IMG/VR virus record: IMGVR_UViG_3300048588_000135
Span: 1-36,652 of that record
Reading direction: 5' to 3' (one strand)
Source of the DNA: a virus
Length of the DNA stretch: 36,652 nt
The notes below the pieces were generated by a model. The model had not been told where the DNA came from. It did no database searches and saw only the letters and a program-made list of their open reading frames with translations. Shown here piece by piece: positions 1-5,642 of this stretch. Position numbers and translations under genes: made by a program. How positions within the stretch are numbered: position 1 is the stretch's first letter; each line of letters opens with the position of its first letter.

Positions 1-147
1 ATAAATGCGTGTTTTACGTGCTCAATGAGGTTTTGCCCATTGAATCGATGGTTATAACCGCGCGAAACACGCTTGTGGCTAGGCAAAACGCTAGGGCGAT
101 AGCGGTGAACTGCTTCAAAAGTAGCGTTAAATTTTCGCTAAAAAGGA
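1..147 (+). repeat. Left copy of terminal direct repeat (circular overlap)
   Basis: Bases 1-147 match 36506-36652 with a single difference (C at 21, T at 36526). The repeat lies inside a gene whose frame is continuous across the join. The simplest reading is a circular or circularly permuted genome of 36505 bp whose contig overlaps itself. A true short terminal repeat of the virion DNA is less likely but not excluded. Confidence 0.9.
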
Positions 148-239
148 TAAGCGATGAAGAGTTTAACGCGTGGAATAATGAACAAGAACTTTCTTTTGTT
201 CAAAATTTATTAAACTTAAAAGATCTATTTAAACGGTAA
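1..239 (+). CDS. Small hypothetical early protein (3' part; gene crosses the circular junction)
   Basis: This is the downstream part of an 82-residue protein. Its true ATG is at 36493 in the repeated end of the window, so the genome must be read as a circle to see the whole gene. The reading frame is continuous from the ATG (MEPKYKCVFYV...) through the repeat into this segment and stops at 239, five bases before the ERF gene. I recognise no family. It has an N-terminal beta-like stretch (VFYVxNEVLPIESMVITA) and an acidic, helical C-terminal half. The tight spacing puts it in the early operon with ERF. One base differs between the two copies of the overlap (position 21 against 36526), changing Leu to Phe. 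Confidence 0.75.
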   Translation, partial: KCVFYVLNEVLPIESMVITARNTLVARQNARAIAVNCFKSSVKFSLKRISDEEFNAWNNEQELSFVQNLLNLKDLFKR

Positions 240-244
240 AAAAT

Positions 245-880
245 ATGAAAAATCTAATAAAAGCGGTTCTTGCGGTAATGAATGAATGCAAGGGTGTTGA
301 CAAATCAATGACGGTAGGGGGCGGAAACTCTTCATATAAAGGGGTTTCCGACAAAGATGTTAAGTTAAAGATAGGCGAATCAATGGGCAAGCATGGTCTT
401 GTCATATTTCCAATTGGTATAGAGGAAAAAACACAAATAGACAGGTGGGAGGCAAAAGATTATAACGGCAATCCAACCACAAAACAAAGCGTGTTTACAA
501 ATGTCGTCACAAAATACCTCCTAGCTCATGAAAGCGGTGAAAGTATTGAGGTTTGTGGGTATGGTCATGGTGTTGATGTTCAGGATAAGAGCGCTGGGAA
601 AGCGACTACATACGCCTTAAAAAACTATCTCTTGTATCAGTTTTTAGTTGCCACGGGTCACGTTGATGACACTGATAGAGAGCACTCTGACAATATAGAT
701 ATTCCTCAAGCAGCAAATGTTGGCGGCAATTTAAAAGAAGCGTTCTCAGCTGAGAAACTAAAATATTGCGCATCGGAAAAGGATTTGATGGCTTACTACA
801 ATAGCTTGTCGGAGGCTGAAAAAACAAAAAACAGAGACCGATTTAGCGAGCAAAGGAAAATCATAAACAAAACAGTTTAA
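245..880 (+). CDS. erf: ERF-family single-strand annealing protein
   Basis: A 211-residue protein of the ERF superfamily of phage recombinases, which anneal complementary single strands during recombination and replication. The family hallmarks are visible: YKGVSDKDVKLKIGESMGKHG at about 31-51, and the glycine-rich core GYGHGVDVQDKSAGKATTY at about 105-123 followed by ALKNYLL. The charged C-terminal tail (from about 160) is the variable part of the family and probably binds partners. It starts five bases after the preceding stop. Other recombination genes are nearby (RuvC-like at 3706, DUF3127 at 4566, YqaJ nuclease at 5874), a normal exonuclease-annealase set. Family assignment is secure; the activity is inferred from the family. 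Confidence 0.9.
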   Translation: MKNLIKAVLAVMNECKGVDKSMTVGGGNSSYKGVSDKDVKLKIGESMGKHGLVIFPIGIEEKTQIDRWEAKDYNGNPTTKQSVFTNVVTKYLLAHESGESIEVCGYGHGVDVQDKSAGKATTYALKNYLLYQFLVATGHVDDTDREHSDNIDIPQAANVGGNLKEAFSAEKLKYCASEKDLMAYYNSLSEAEKTKNRDRFSEQRKIINKTV

Positions 881-911
881 GGCATTTATCCTATTTTGAA
901 TTTAGAGAATT

Positions 912-1265
912 ATGAAGGAAATATTTAAATACTTACAAGAATGTCAGGTAGAAGGGAAATATGTTTCTGCTGTTTTTGGCAGCAGATTTGAGTTTAAAAT
1001 ATACGATTGCGATATTAAAGAGATGATAAAATATAAAGTTAGAGAATTAGCTGGCGGAAGCACACAAACAACATTACGTTTATTTGGCTTTATATGCTGG
1101 GCGTGTTTAAGAGCGAAAAATAGCGGATGGTTTAGACTCTTTGGTATTGGAATTACTTGGACGCAAAATAGTATTACACCGATGTTTAGTAAGCGAATTG
1201 GTAAATATAAAAAAATTACAATAGGAAATTATAGGTATGGGTATTTGAAGCCTTGCCTACAATGA
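912..1265 (+). CDS. Hypothetical phage protein, last gene before the plus-strand cassette array
   Basis: A 117-residue protein that I do not recognise. The N-terminal half is mixed (MKEIFKYLQ...). The C-terminal half contains an aromatic block, GWFRLFGIGITW at about 75-86, followed by a basic tail KRIGKYKKITIGNYRYGYLKP, a pattern seen in small phage proteins of unknown function. The last codons (...KPCLQ) run into the left arm of the first cassette site at 1266, so the C-terminus may have been altered by cassette insertion. It follows ERF by 31 bases and probably belongs to the same early operon. Confidence 0.55.
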   Translation: MKEIFKYLQECQVEGKYVSAVFGSRFEFKIYDCDIKEMIKYKVRELAGGSTQTTLRLFGFICWACLRAKNSGWFRLFGIGITWTQNSITPMFSKRIGKYKKITIGNYRYGYLKPCLQ

Positions 1266-1346
1266 CAAGTGTATGTGCCGTGCTTGTTGTGAACTTTATT
1301 AACGGCTACAAACTTTAATTGCATGGCATCATAATACGTGTTATGC
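1266..1346 (+). repeat. attC-like recombination site A (start of plus array)
   Basis: This is an imperfect palindrome. The left arm at 1266-1283 ends GCCGTGC; the right arm at 1321-1339 starts GCATGGC, and the two pair with a few unpaired bases. The right end is the core G|TTATGC at 1340-1346, which begins cassette 1. The core is complemented by GCATAAC at 1624-1630, at the far end of that cassette. The left core is degenerate, as expected where an array abuts phage sequence. Confidence 0.6.
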
Positions 1347-1359
1347 TTATTTTATTAAC

Positions 1360-1623
1360 ATGAAAATAGAGGCAGAACTTCAACAAATAGTAGTTAGCTC
1401 AAAATCTGAAAGGCTATTACGTTTACCAAAACAATATAGGGGTGCTTATATTTTATCAGCACTTCCTTCTGAATACACGGATGGAACAGAAAATATATCT
1501 ATAATTTTAAATAATAGTTATGATGGAGACAATGAAGATATGGATTTATATATGGATTTGACCAAAAAAGAAGCTATTCAATTTGCAAAATGTTTAATAG
1601 CAATAGCTGAAAGTATTGATTAA
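1360..1623 (+). CDS. Cassette 1 protein, hypothetical
   Basis: An 87-residue acidic protein of unknown family (MKIEAELQQIVVSS...). Its central part, ILSALPSEYTDGTENISII, looks like beta strands, followed by an Asp-rich segment (YDGDNEDMDLYMDL) and a C-terminal helix KKEAIQFAKCLIAIAESID. The gene fills a single cassette: the ATG lies 19 bases after the recombination point at 1340/1341, and the stop precedes the GCATAAC core by two bases. That tight packing is typical of an integron gene cassette. No promoter is visible, so expression probably comes from upstream. Confidence 0.6.
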   Translation: MKIEAELQQIVVSSKSERLLRLPKQYRGAYILSALPSEYTDGTENISIILNNSYDGDNEDMDLYMDLTKKEAIQFAKCLIAIAESID

Positions 1624-1677
1624 GCATAACGCACGATTGTATGTGGTCGCGTAGTGCCATCATACATTGTGTTGTGT
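1624..1677 (+). repeat. attC-like recombination site B (short)
   Basis: A short palindrome of about 55 bases. The left core GCATAAC is at 1624-1630, with left arm ending ATGTGG at 1646. A loop of about ten bases follows. The right arm begins CCATCATAC at 1658, and the right core is G|TTGTGT at 1671-1677. The left core is the exact complement of the start of cassette 1; the match extends to 10 bases, GTTATGCTTA. The right core is complemented by ACACAAC at 2453-2459. Confidence 0.75.
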
Positions 1678-1731
1678 GATGGTGATTTTTTAACCTAAAT
1701 GAAAATAAATAATAAATTTATTAGAAAACGC

Positions 1732-1762
1732 ATTGACTTCTAATATTATTATTATATATTTA
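1732..1762 (+). promoter_or_regulatory. Candidate promoter inside cassette 2
   Basis: ATTG at 1732-1735 is followed after 19 bases by TATATTTA at 1755-1762, close to the Bacteroidota -33/-7 pattern TTTG-N19-TATATTTG. It lies 23 bases upstream of the ATG at 1785 in a long untranslated leader. A promoter carried within a cassette would let its genes be expressed wherever the cassette lands. Confidence 0.4.
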
Positions 1763-1784
1763 CATCATACTTAAAGACAAACAC

Positions 1785-2063
1785 ATGACAATTCAAGATT
1801 TAAAAGATAGCAAAAACGAAATTTTAGAAAGAATATCTGAAATTGGAAACACACAAAAAACCAAAGAAATTATGCAAGCAATGTTGAACCTTGTAAATGG
1901 AAACATGTGTGATGCTGACAACGCTGTTGATTTAGTTGATGAGGTTGTTGAAATGTCTACTTCGTATCAAAAAACATTTGCCCCATCTCTTTGGGGTAAC
2001 GGATGTAAGTATAGCACTCAAGCCGAGTATCAAAGAAGTTGTTTAGGTTCAAAATTTAACTAA
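1785..2063 (+). CDS. Cassette 2 protein a, hypothetical helical protein
   Basis: A 92-residue protein with no recognised family. Residues 1-60 are predicted to be helical (MTIQDLKDSKNEILERIS..., then DNAVDLVDEVVEMS). The C-terminal part has a more extended, Trp/Cys-containing segment (APSLWGNGCKYSTQAEYQ). It is the first of three closely spaced genes in one cassette (1672-2539), with its own candidate promoter. The next gene starts seven bases after its stop. Confidence 0.6.
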   Translation: MTIQDLKDSKNEILERISEIGNTQKTKEIMQAMLNLVNGNMCDADNAVDLVDEVVEMSTSYQKTFAPSLWGNGCKYSTQAEYQRSCLGSKFN

Positions 2064-2070
2064 TAAAGAC

Positions 2071-2253
2071 ATGAAAAAAGAAACATTCACAATAGTAAAA
2101 AAAGGAATGGATACACATTACGACACTAACGACCAAAGATTTTATGGCGGTACTTGGGAAAGAACGCTAGACTCGAAATCATACCTGGAAATGTTAATAT
2201 CAAATAGCCCTGAAAAATTTGAAGGTTGTGAAATACAAGACAACAAATCGTAA
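2071..2253 (+). CDS. Cassette 2 protein b, hypothetical
   Basis: A 60-residue protein of unknown function. It begins MKKETFTIVKKGMDTHYDTND, probably a beta hairpin, followed by FYGGTWERTLDSKSYLEMLIS. Its stop overlaps the start of the HTH-like gene by one base (TAATG), which suggests translational coupling. The three genes of this cassette are therefore probably expressed as one unit. Confidence 0.55.
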   Translation: MKKETFTIVKKGMDTHYDTNDQRFYGGTWERTLDSKSYLEMLISNSPEKFEGCEIQDNKS

Positions 2254-2441
2254 TGACTGACCACCAAAAATTTAAAGCCCTACTAGATGAAGTAGGGCTT
2301 ACTCGTGAAGACTTTGCCGAGTTAATGGGTATGAAATTCACTTCAATGACTAATCAGCTCGCACCTGCTAAGGATTTACCAAAATGGGCTAAGTCTGCTT
2401 TAATAATAGTTGATAGGCTAAAGCTTATAAATGAGCAATAA
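2253..2441 (+). CDS. Cassette 2 protein c, small helix-turn-helix-like protein
   Basis: A 62-residue protein with an XRE-like helix-turn-helix arrangement. FKALLDEVGLTREDFAELMG (about 7-26) resembles helices 1 and 2, and MKFTSMTNQLA (27-37) the turn and recognition helix; PKWAKSALIIVDRL follows. This suggests a small DNA-binding regulator, though the protein is too short and too diverged for a firm family call. It could control its own cassette as the regulator of the two upstream genes. It is coupled to the preceding gene through a one-base overlap and lies just before recombination site C. Confidence 0.55.
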   Translation: MTDHQKFKALLDEVGLTREDFAELMGMKFTSMTNQLAPAKDLPKWAKSALIIVDRLKLINEQ

Positions 2442-2450
2442 AGCGAACTG

Positions 2451-2548
2451 GCACACAACGGTTGGGCTATGTGCAGTTGCCCTTGTAGAAACTTTAAATA
2501 TTGCACTAACCTAAATTGGGCAATTGCATACAGCCTGTGTTATGCCCC
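2451..2548 (+). repeat. attC-like recombination site C
   Basis: A long imperfect palindrome. The left core ACACAAC is at 2453-2459 and the left arm at 2461-2482 ends CAGTTGCCC. The right arm at 2518-2535 starts GGGCAATTGCATACAGCC, and the right core is G|TTATGCCCC at 2539-2548. The left core complements the start of cassette 2 (GTTGTGTG, 8 bases). The right core is the exact 10-base complement of GGGGCATAAC at 3255-3264. The left arm is two bases longer than the right, so some bases remain unpaired, as in attC sites. Confidence 0.8.
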
Positions 2549-2579
2549 GTAATTGTTTAACTTATTAATCTTAAATACA

Positions 2580-3263
2580 ATGAATTATCAAATTATTAAA
2601 GACAAAGAAAAGCTACTGAAATTTATTGAATGGCTTCCTGAATTGCAAAATGGGGAGGCTTATTATTGCTGCCTTTTTGCACGTTCAAAATATTGTAAAG
2701 ATGTTGCTCATATTAGCTCGGATAAACAACAGTTAAAAAGATTTACTTCGACTAAAGAGTTTTTGTTTGAAAAAATACAGCAATTAGAATGTGAAGTTGG
2801 CAGTTACTTTCAAAAGCATAATCCAATACCACAAGAAGCACTTGCAATTTATATTAACCCAAACCCAAGAAGCTACGAGAAAGCCGCAAAGAATGGATTA
2901 ATAAAACTTGCTGAACTAATTACAAAACCTTACGGTGGATATAACCCACACCAAGAATTAATGAGCGAAATACAAAAGGCTTGTAGTCGAAAAGTGTATT
3001 TTGATATTGATTTTGATGGCGTTGAATTGGAAGTTGTTAGAAATAGAGCAATTGAACTTATAAACGAAGATTGTTTGCATTTTTTACAAACAAGGGGCGG
3101 TTTTCATTTACTTGTTGAGTTGTCAAAAATTAATAAGCAATACGAAAAAACTTGGTACAAATCAATTTCATCTATCGAGGGAGTTGATATTAAAGGGGAC
3201 AATATGGTTCCTGTTATCGGATGCTACCAAGGTGGATATGTGCCGTCTTTTTATGGGGCATAA
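2580..3263 (+). CDS. Cassette 3 protein, possible AEP-type primase fold
   Basis: A 227-residue protein filling one cassette. I chose the ATG at 2580 because an upstream TTG would add residues from untranslated leader. Residues 142-148 (VYFDIDFDG) match the hhhDhD metal-binding motif of archaeo-eukaryotic primase-like proteins, and [10 protein letters not shown] about 35 residues later matches their sxH motif. The N-terminal 140 residues are helical, with conserved-looking aromatic residues ([23 protein letters not shown]). If correct, this is a small nucleotidyltransferase or primase-like enzyme; the third motif is not obvious. The stop codon lies in the cassette core GGGGCATAAC. This is inference from motifs only. 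Confidence 0.5.
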   Translation: MNYQIIKDKEKLLKFIEWLPELQNGEAYYCCLFARSKYCKDVAHISSDKQQLKRFTSTKEFLFEKIQQLECEVGSYFQKHNPIPQEALAIYINPNPRSYEKAAKNGLIKLAELITKPYGGYNPHQELMSEIQKACSRKVYFDIDFDGVELEVVRNRAIELINEDCLHFLQTRGGFHLLVELSKINKQYEKTWYKSISSIEGVDIKGDNMVPVIGCYQGGYVPSFYGA

Positions 3264-3393
3264 CGGTTAGGCGGTTGGCGTTCGTTGCCGACTTTGGAAC
3301 ACAAAACTTTCACTTTAAAAATAAATTTGATATGGAAAACAAAACTTCAATTAACCACGAAGACGGCAATGACGCTAACCGCTTGTTAGCTGC
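3255..3393 (+). repeat. attC-like recombination site D (start codon of next gene lies inside)
   Basis: The left core GGGGCATAAC is at 3255-3264. The left arm runs through GGTTGGCGTTCGTTGCC to 3289. The right arm GGCAATGACGCTAACCGC is at 3365-3382, and the right core G|TTAGCTGC is at 3385-3393. The left core is the perfect complement of the start of cassette 3. The right core is the perfect 9-base complement of GCAGCTAAC at 3627-3635. The central loop carries the ATG at 3332, so the next gene starts inside the site. Confidence 0.8.
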
Positions 3394-3634
3394 TGGGCTT
3401 TTTGATTTACAAGAATTTCACGGATGGCCACCAACAACAGTAAACAATTATTTTGAAGAGAAAGGGTGGGAAATGATTGATTGCTTTAATGATTATAAAT
3501 GGGCTTGGGTAAATCATTCTCTTAATAAATCTATTGTTGCAAAAACTGAAATGGTAGATGAAGATGCTTTGGGAAATGAAATGATAGTTGATATTTGGTG
3601 GTATGATGGGATTTATTCAGAGCCTTGCAGCTAA
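3332..3634 (+). CDS. Cassette 4 protein, hypothetical; start lies within attC-like site
   Basis: A 100-residue acidic protein rich in Trp and Tyr (GWPPTTVNNYFEEKGW, YKWAWVNHSL, VDIWWYDGIYSEPCS), with no recognised family. The chosen ATG at 3332 lies in the loop of site D, so the first 18 codons (MENKTSINHEDGNDANRL) come from the preceding recombination site and the rest from cassette 4. No ATG occurs early in cassette 4 itself. The stop is the TAA of the core GCAGCTAAC. The protein would therefore depend on which site lies upstream. Whether the native start is here or at a TTG at 3383 is uncertain. Confidence 0.5.
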   Translation: MENKTSINHEDGNDANRLLAAGLFDLQEFHGWPPTTVNNYFEEKGWEMIDCFNDYKWAWVNHSLNKSIVAKTEMVDEDALGNEMIVDIWWYDGIYSEPCS

Positions 3635-3671
3635 CACCGATATATCCCAATGTGGTTATATTGGTGGATAA
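3627..3671 (+). repeat. Distal boundary hairpin of plus array (shared with minus array)
   Basis: The core GCAGCTAAC at 3627-3635 leads into a hairpin: CACCGATATA at 3635-3644 pairs with TATATTGGTG at 3657-3666. The sequence from 3632 to 3671 is repeated at 29770-29809 on the minus strand with 39 of 40 bases identical, and weak similarity continues for about 15 more bases. Identity on the left stops at the variable part of the core. The right end lacks a canonical GTT core (GTGGATA). After this point ordinary phage sequence resumes. Confidence 0.8.
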
Positions 3672-3705
3672 CCCAAATGGAATAGTACTATCTGATATTG
3701 GAATA

Positions 3706-4137
3706 ATGAAAGATATATTTGTTGACATCGGAATAACAAAAGGCAGCGCGGTAGTAATGGTGGACCACGAAAACAAAAGTATTGCCGTTTTAAAAAGGTT
3801 TTGCGCAGGCGAATTAATAGATCTCTTTTTAACCGAAAAAGGCACTATTTTCATCGAGGACAGTAATTTAATCAAAGGCAGTTGGCACGGAGCAACTTCG
3901 CGCGAAAATGTTGGTAAAAATAAAGGCTTTTCATCCGCTATTTTCCAAATTCTAAACCACAAAGGAATAACTATCAAACCGCTAAAACCAAGCGGTTATA
4001 GTAGTTTCTTTGAAAAACACAAACTAGAAAAAATTTTCAAGAACAAGCCAAAAAAAACAAACACCGACCAGCGCGCAGCTCTAGCAATGGCATTACTACA
4101 TTCATCAAGCCCAATTCAAAACTATTTATTTATTTAG
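3706..4137 (+). CDS. RuvC-like Holliday junction resolvase
   Basis: A 143-residue protein with an RNase H-like RuvC arrangement. The ATG at 3706 begins MKDIFVDIGITKGSAVVMVD, with the first acidic residue at about D7 in the DxGxxxG strand. IFIEDSNLIKG places the second acid at about E51. NVGKNKGFSSAI and IKPLKPSGY follow, and TNTDQRAALAMAL near 119-130 gives the C-terminal acid. Such enzymes cut branched DNA before packaging. I chose this start because an upstream in-frame extension is encoded by the array hairpin. The stop overlaps the 20-base promoter element of the next operon. Activity is inferred from fold motifs. Confidence 0.65.
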   Translation: MKDIFVDIGITKGSAVVMVDHENKSIAVLKRFCAGELIDLFLTEKGTIFIEDSNLIKGSWHGATSRENVGKNKGFSSAIFQILNHKGITIKPLKPSGYSSFFEKHKLEKIFKNKPKKTNTDQRAALAMALLHSSSPIQNYLFI

Positions 4138-4215
4138 AATGATTATAAATTACATTATTTTGTAACTATTTATGTAACTATTTGCATGTTATTAAAGTAT
4201 AATATAATATATTTG
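4133..4215 (+). promoter_or_regulatory. Early promoter with conserved 20-bp upstream element (copy 1)
   Basis: TTTAGAATGATTATAAATTA is at 4133-4152. TTTG follows at 4181-4184, then AAAGTATAAT and TATATTTG at 4208-4215. The whole block closely resembles 35953-36023, including the 23-base spacing between TTTG and TATATTTG. It should drive the 4280-6485 operon, leaving a leader of about 60 bases. The upstream element may bind an activator or the phage repressor. Confidence 0.7.
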
Positions 4216-4279
4216 AGTAGCAAGCTAAAACAAGTTCAGCACACACGGTTATAAGAAAAGAAATAGAATCTTTAAGCAA

Positions 4280-4579
4280 ATGAGAAAAGATGCTAAAATA
4301 GTTCGGAAAGTTTTAGAAATTAGCCAGAACAGTAGGGATGATGTTAATGAGTTATACGCCTGCTATTTGGGCGAAAAAGGCTTTAATGTTTTTTCCCTTG
4401 CCTATATTGACATTGTAAAATACATAGCACAGGGGCGTATAAAATCAATAGAAACCATCTCTAGGCTCAGTAGGTTAGCCCAGCAGAAACATATAGAACT
4501 GAGAGGCAAGGAGTGGGGGCGAAGACAGAATCAGGCACGAAAAGTAAGCAACCAAATAATAAATAATGAATATGAATAA
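4280..4579 (+). CDS. Hypothetical early protein, helical
   Basis: A 99-residue protein, first gene behind the promoter at 4133. It is mostly helical and ends in a strongly basic segment (RLAQQKHIELRGKEWGRRQNQARK). Residues 10-75 (KVLEISQNSRDDVNELYACY..., then FSLAYIDIVKYIAQGRIKSIETISRLSRLAQQ) look like a compact helical bundle, possibly nucleic-acid binding. I recognise no family. It overlaps the DUF3127 gene by 14 bases, which suggests co-translation. Confidence 0.65.
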   Translation: MRKDAKIVRKVLEISQNSRDDVNELYACYLGEKGFNVFSLAYIDIVKYIAQGRIKSIETISRLSRLAQQKHIELRGKEWGRRQNQARKVSNQIINNEYE

Positions 4580-4871
4580 TCAACTATCTATCACCCTAGA
4601 AGGTGTTTTATTAGACAAAATGGAGGTGCAAAATGTTAGCCCAACTTTCACAAAGCAAGATTTCGTTTTGCAGGTGGAAACAAATAATGGCAAGGAGGTG
4701 TTTTTCGATTTCGTGAAAATTACGGCTTCAAAAATAATTCCAGCGCTGGAAAATATCCCGACAGGCTCGAATGTCCGTGTTTTCGTGAACATAAAAGGCA
4801 ACAAAGTGGAGAAGTTTCCAAACACAAGCTATTTCACGAATTTAAACGCTTGGAAAATTGAACAGATATGA
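4566..4871 (+). CDS. DUF3127-family OB-fold protein, probable single-strand DNA-binding protein
   Basis: A 101-residue protein resembling the DUF3127 family common in Bacteroidota and their phages, thought to be an OB-fold single-strand-binding protein. The family layout is present: an opening strand (LSITLEGVLLDKMEVQNVS), KQDFVLQVETNNGKEVFFDFV (about 26-46), and the closing strand with Trp, SYFTNLNAWKIEQI, at the C-terminus. A second ATG two codons downstream is an alternative start. It sits between the early helical gene and a small hypothetical gene, in the operon that ends with the YqaJ nuclease. SSB function is inferred. Confidence 0.7.
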   Translation: MNMNNQLSITLEGVLLDKMEVQNVSPTFTKQDFVLQVETNNGKEVFFDFVKITASKIIPALENIPTGSNVRVFVNIKGNKVEKFPNTSYFTNLNAWKIEQI

Positions 4872-5125
4872 TAGGCGAAATTATCAAAATATATCTAAAT
4901 GGCGAAAGAGAAGAGCTGTTCAGCCGTGTCGGTGATTTTACATTTGGTGAAATAGTGTCTTTTAAGGCTGAAACAAATGTATCTATTTACGGGATTAAGC
5001 GCATTTTCTACGTTGTTAAGCCTGTTCACGAGGTCGTTAAGCCGAAAAAAGTAATAGACGCAAGATTCGTTCAATTCACTGAGCCTCCAACGGTATTCAA
5101 AAGAATTGTTTTAAAAGATTATTAA
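4868..5125 (+). CDS. Hypothetical early protein
   Basis: An 85-residue protein predicted to be beta-rich (MIGEIIKIYLNGEREELFSRVGDFTFGEIVSF...), with the repeats VVKPVHEVVKPKK in the middle. It overlaps the DUF3127 stop by four bases (ATGA), so it is translationally coupled to it. Its stop lies in a degraded cassette core (ATTAACGGATAGT at 5121-5133), so the C-terminus may have been replaced by a cassette insertion. The remnant reading frame at 5643-5696 could be its original tail, but that is speculative. Confidence 0.6.
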   Translation: MIGEIIKIYLNGEREELFSRVGDFTFGEIVSFKAETNVSIYGIKRIFYVVKPVHEVVKPKKVIDARFVQFTEPPTVFKRIVLKDY

Positions 5126-5147
5126 CGGATAGTAAAAATTACTGAAG

Positions 5148-5321
5148 ATGACACGGCACATTTTAAAAACAAGACACTTCAAGATTTGCCTCGTAATTGG
5201 ATGCGGATATTGGAAAGATGCTTATCTGAAAGATAATATAGGCATCGAGGGAGTTACGCACAATTTAATACTGCCATTTCTCCGCATACAATGGGGGTAT
5301 TTAGTAGCAGAAAAGGAGTAA
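5148..5321 (+). CDS. Cassette 5 protein, hypothetical miniprotein
   Basis: A 57-residue open frame starting with ATG at 5148 and ending in the stop at 5319-5321. It is basic at the N-terminus (MTRHILKTRHFK), then has ICLVIGCGYWKDAYLKDN and a hydrophobic patch THNLILPFLRIQWGYLVAEKE. I do not recognise it. It occupies a segment bounded by ATTAACGGATAGT (5121-5133) and ACTATCCGCTAAC (5327-5339), which are complementary at 11 of 13 positions, so it is probably a degenerate cassette. Confidence 0.5.
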   Translation: MTRHILKTRHFKICLVIGCGYWKDAYLKDNIGIEGVTHNLILPFLRIQWGYLVAEKE

Positions 5322-5326
5322 TGGTT

Positions 5327-5445
5327 ACTATCCGCTAACGTTCCGAGTATTGCCGTTCGTTGCGGATTTAGAATTACAAACTTTCAAAACAGATAAAACA
5401 TGAATACAGAACAAAACTTTCAAAATAGCACAGAAGCCAGCAATG
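5327..5445 (+). repeat. attC-like site F, partly degraded
   Basis: The core ACTATCCGCTAAC at 5327-5339 is followed by GCCGTTCGTTGC (5357-5368), nearly identical to the left arm of site D. The centre carries the start codon of the next gene at 5400. A right-arm trace, GCAATGACG, occurs at 5440-5448, as in site D, but no clear GTT core follows. Left arm and centre are preserved; the right end is eroded. Confidence 0.5.
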
Positions 5446-5600
5446 ACGTTTTTCTTGGTTTCTTTTCGATACTATGGGTGGTTGCTTTGGTATTATGGGT
5501 AACATTTGTAATAAAAGGAATGATTACTGAAATGTGTATTGCAAATGCTTTTATGTGGATTGGTGTCTTTGGTCGCAGCTGGTCAAAAAATGGCAGCTAA
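5400..5600 (+). CDS. Cassette 6 protein, small membrane protein
   Basis: A 66-residue protein. The N-terminus (MNTEQNFQNSTEASNDV) is encoded in the loop of site F and resembles the start of the protein at 3332 in position and composition. Residues 18-40 (FLGFFSILWVVALVLWVTFV) form a confident membrane helix, and MCIANAFMWIGVF at about 46-58 a weaker second one. It is followed directly by the core GGCAGCTAAC. Function unknown; possibly an inner-membrane miniprotein. Confidence 0.5.
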   Translation: MNTEQNFQNSTEASNDVFLGFFSILWVVALVLWVTFVIKGMITEMCIANAFMWIGVFGRSWSKNGS

Positions 5601-5640
5601 CGTTTTGCAGCTACACGCAGTAGCCGAAGCAGGCAACAGC
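5592..5640 (+). repeat. attC-like half-site G at end of the short array
   Basis: The core GGCAGCTAAC at 5592-5601 is followed by GTTTTGCAGCTACACGCAG, which resembles the 5' portions of the other sites. I see no matching right arm or GTT core before phage coding sequence resumes. It is best read as a truncated recombination site. Confidence 0.4.
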
Positions 5641-5642
5641 AT

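Noticed and set aside
606-827. Reverse frame inside the ERF gene
   Set aside because: Shadow of a well-supported recombination gene, with no promoter or neighbour on that strand.
1266-3671. Ordinary repetitive palindromes (REP/BIME) or IS200/IS605 ends instead of attC sites
   Set aside because: REP elements share one sequence; here each site has a different body but complementary cores at the two ends of each gene unit, and no TnpA-like protein is present.
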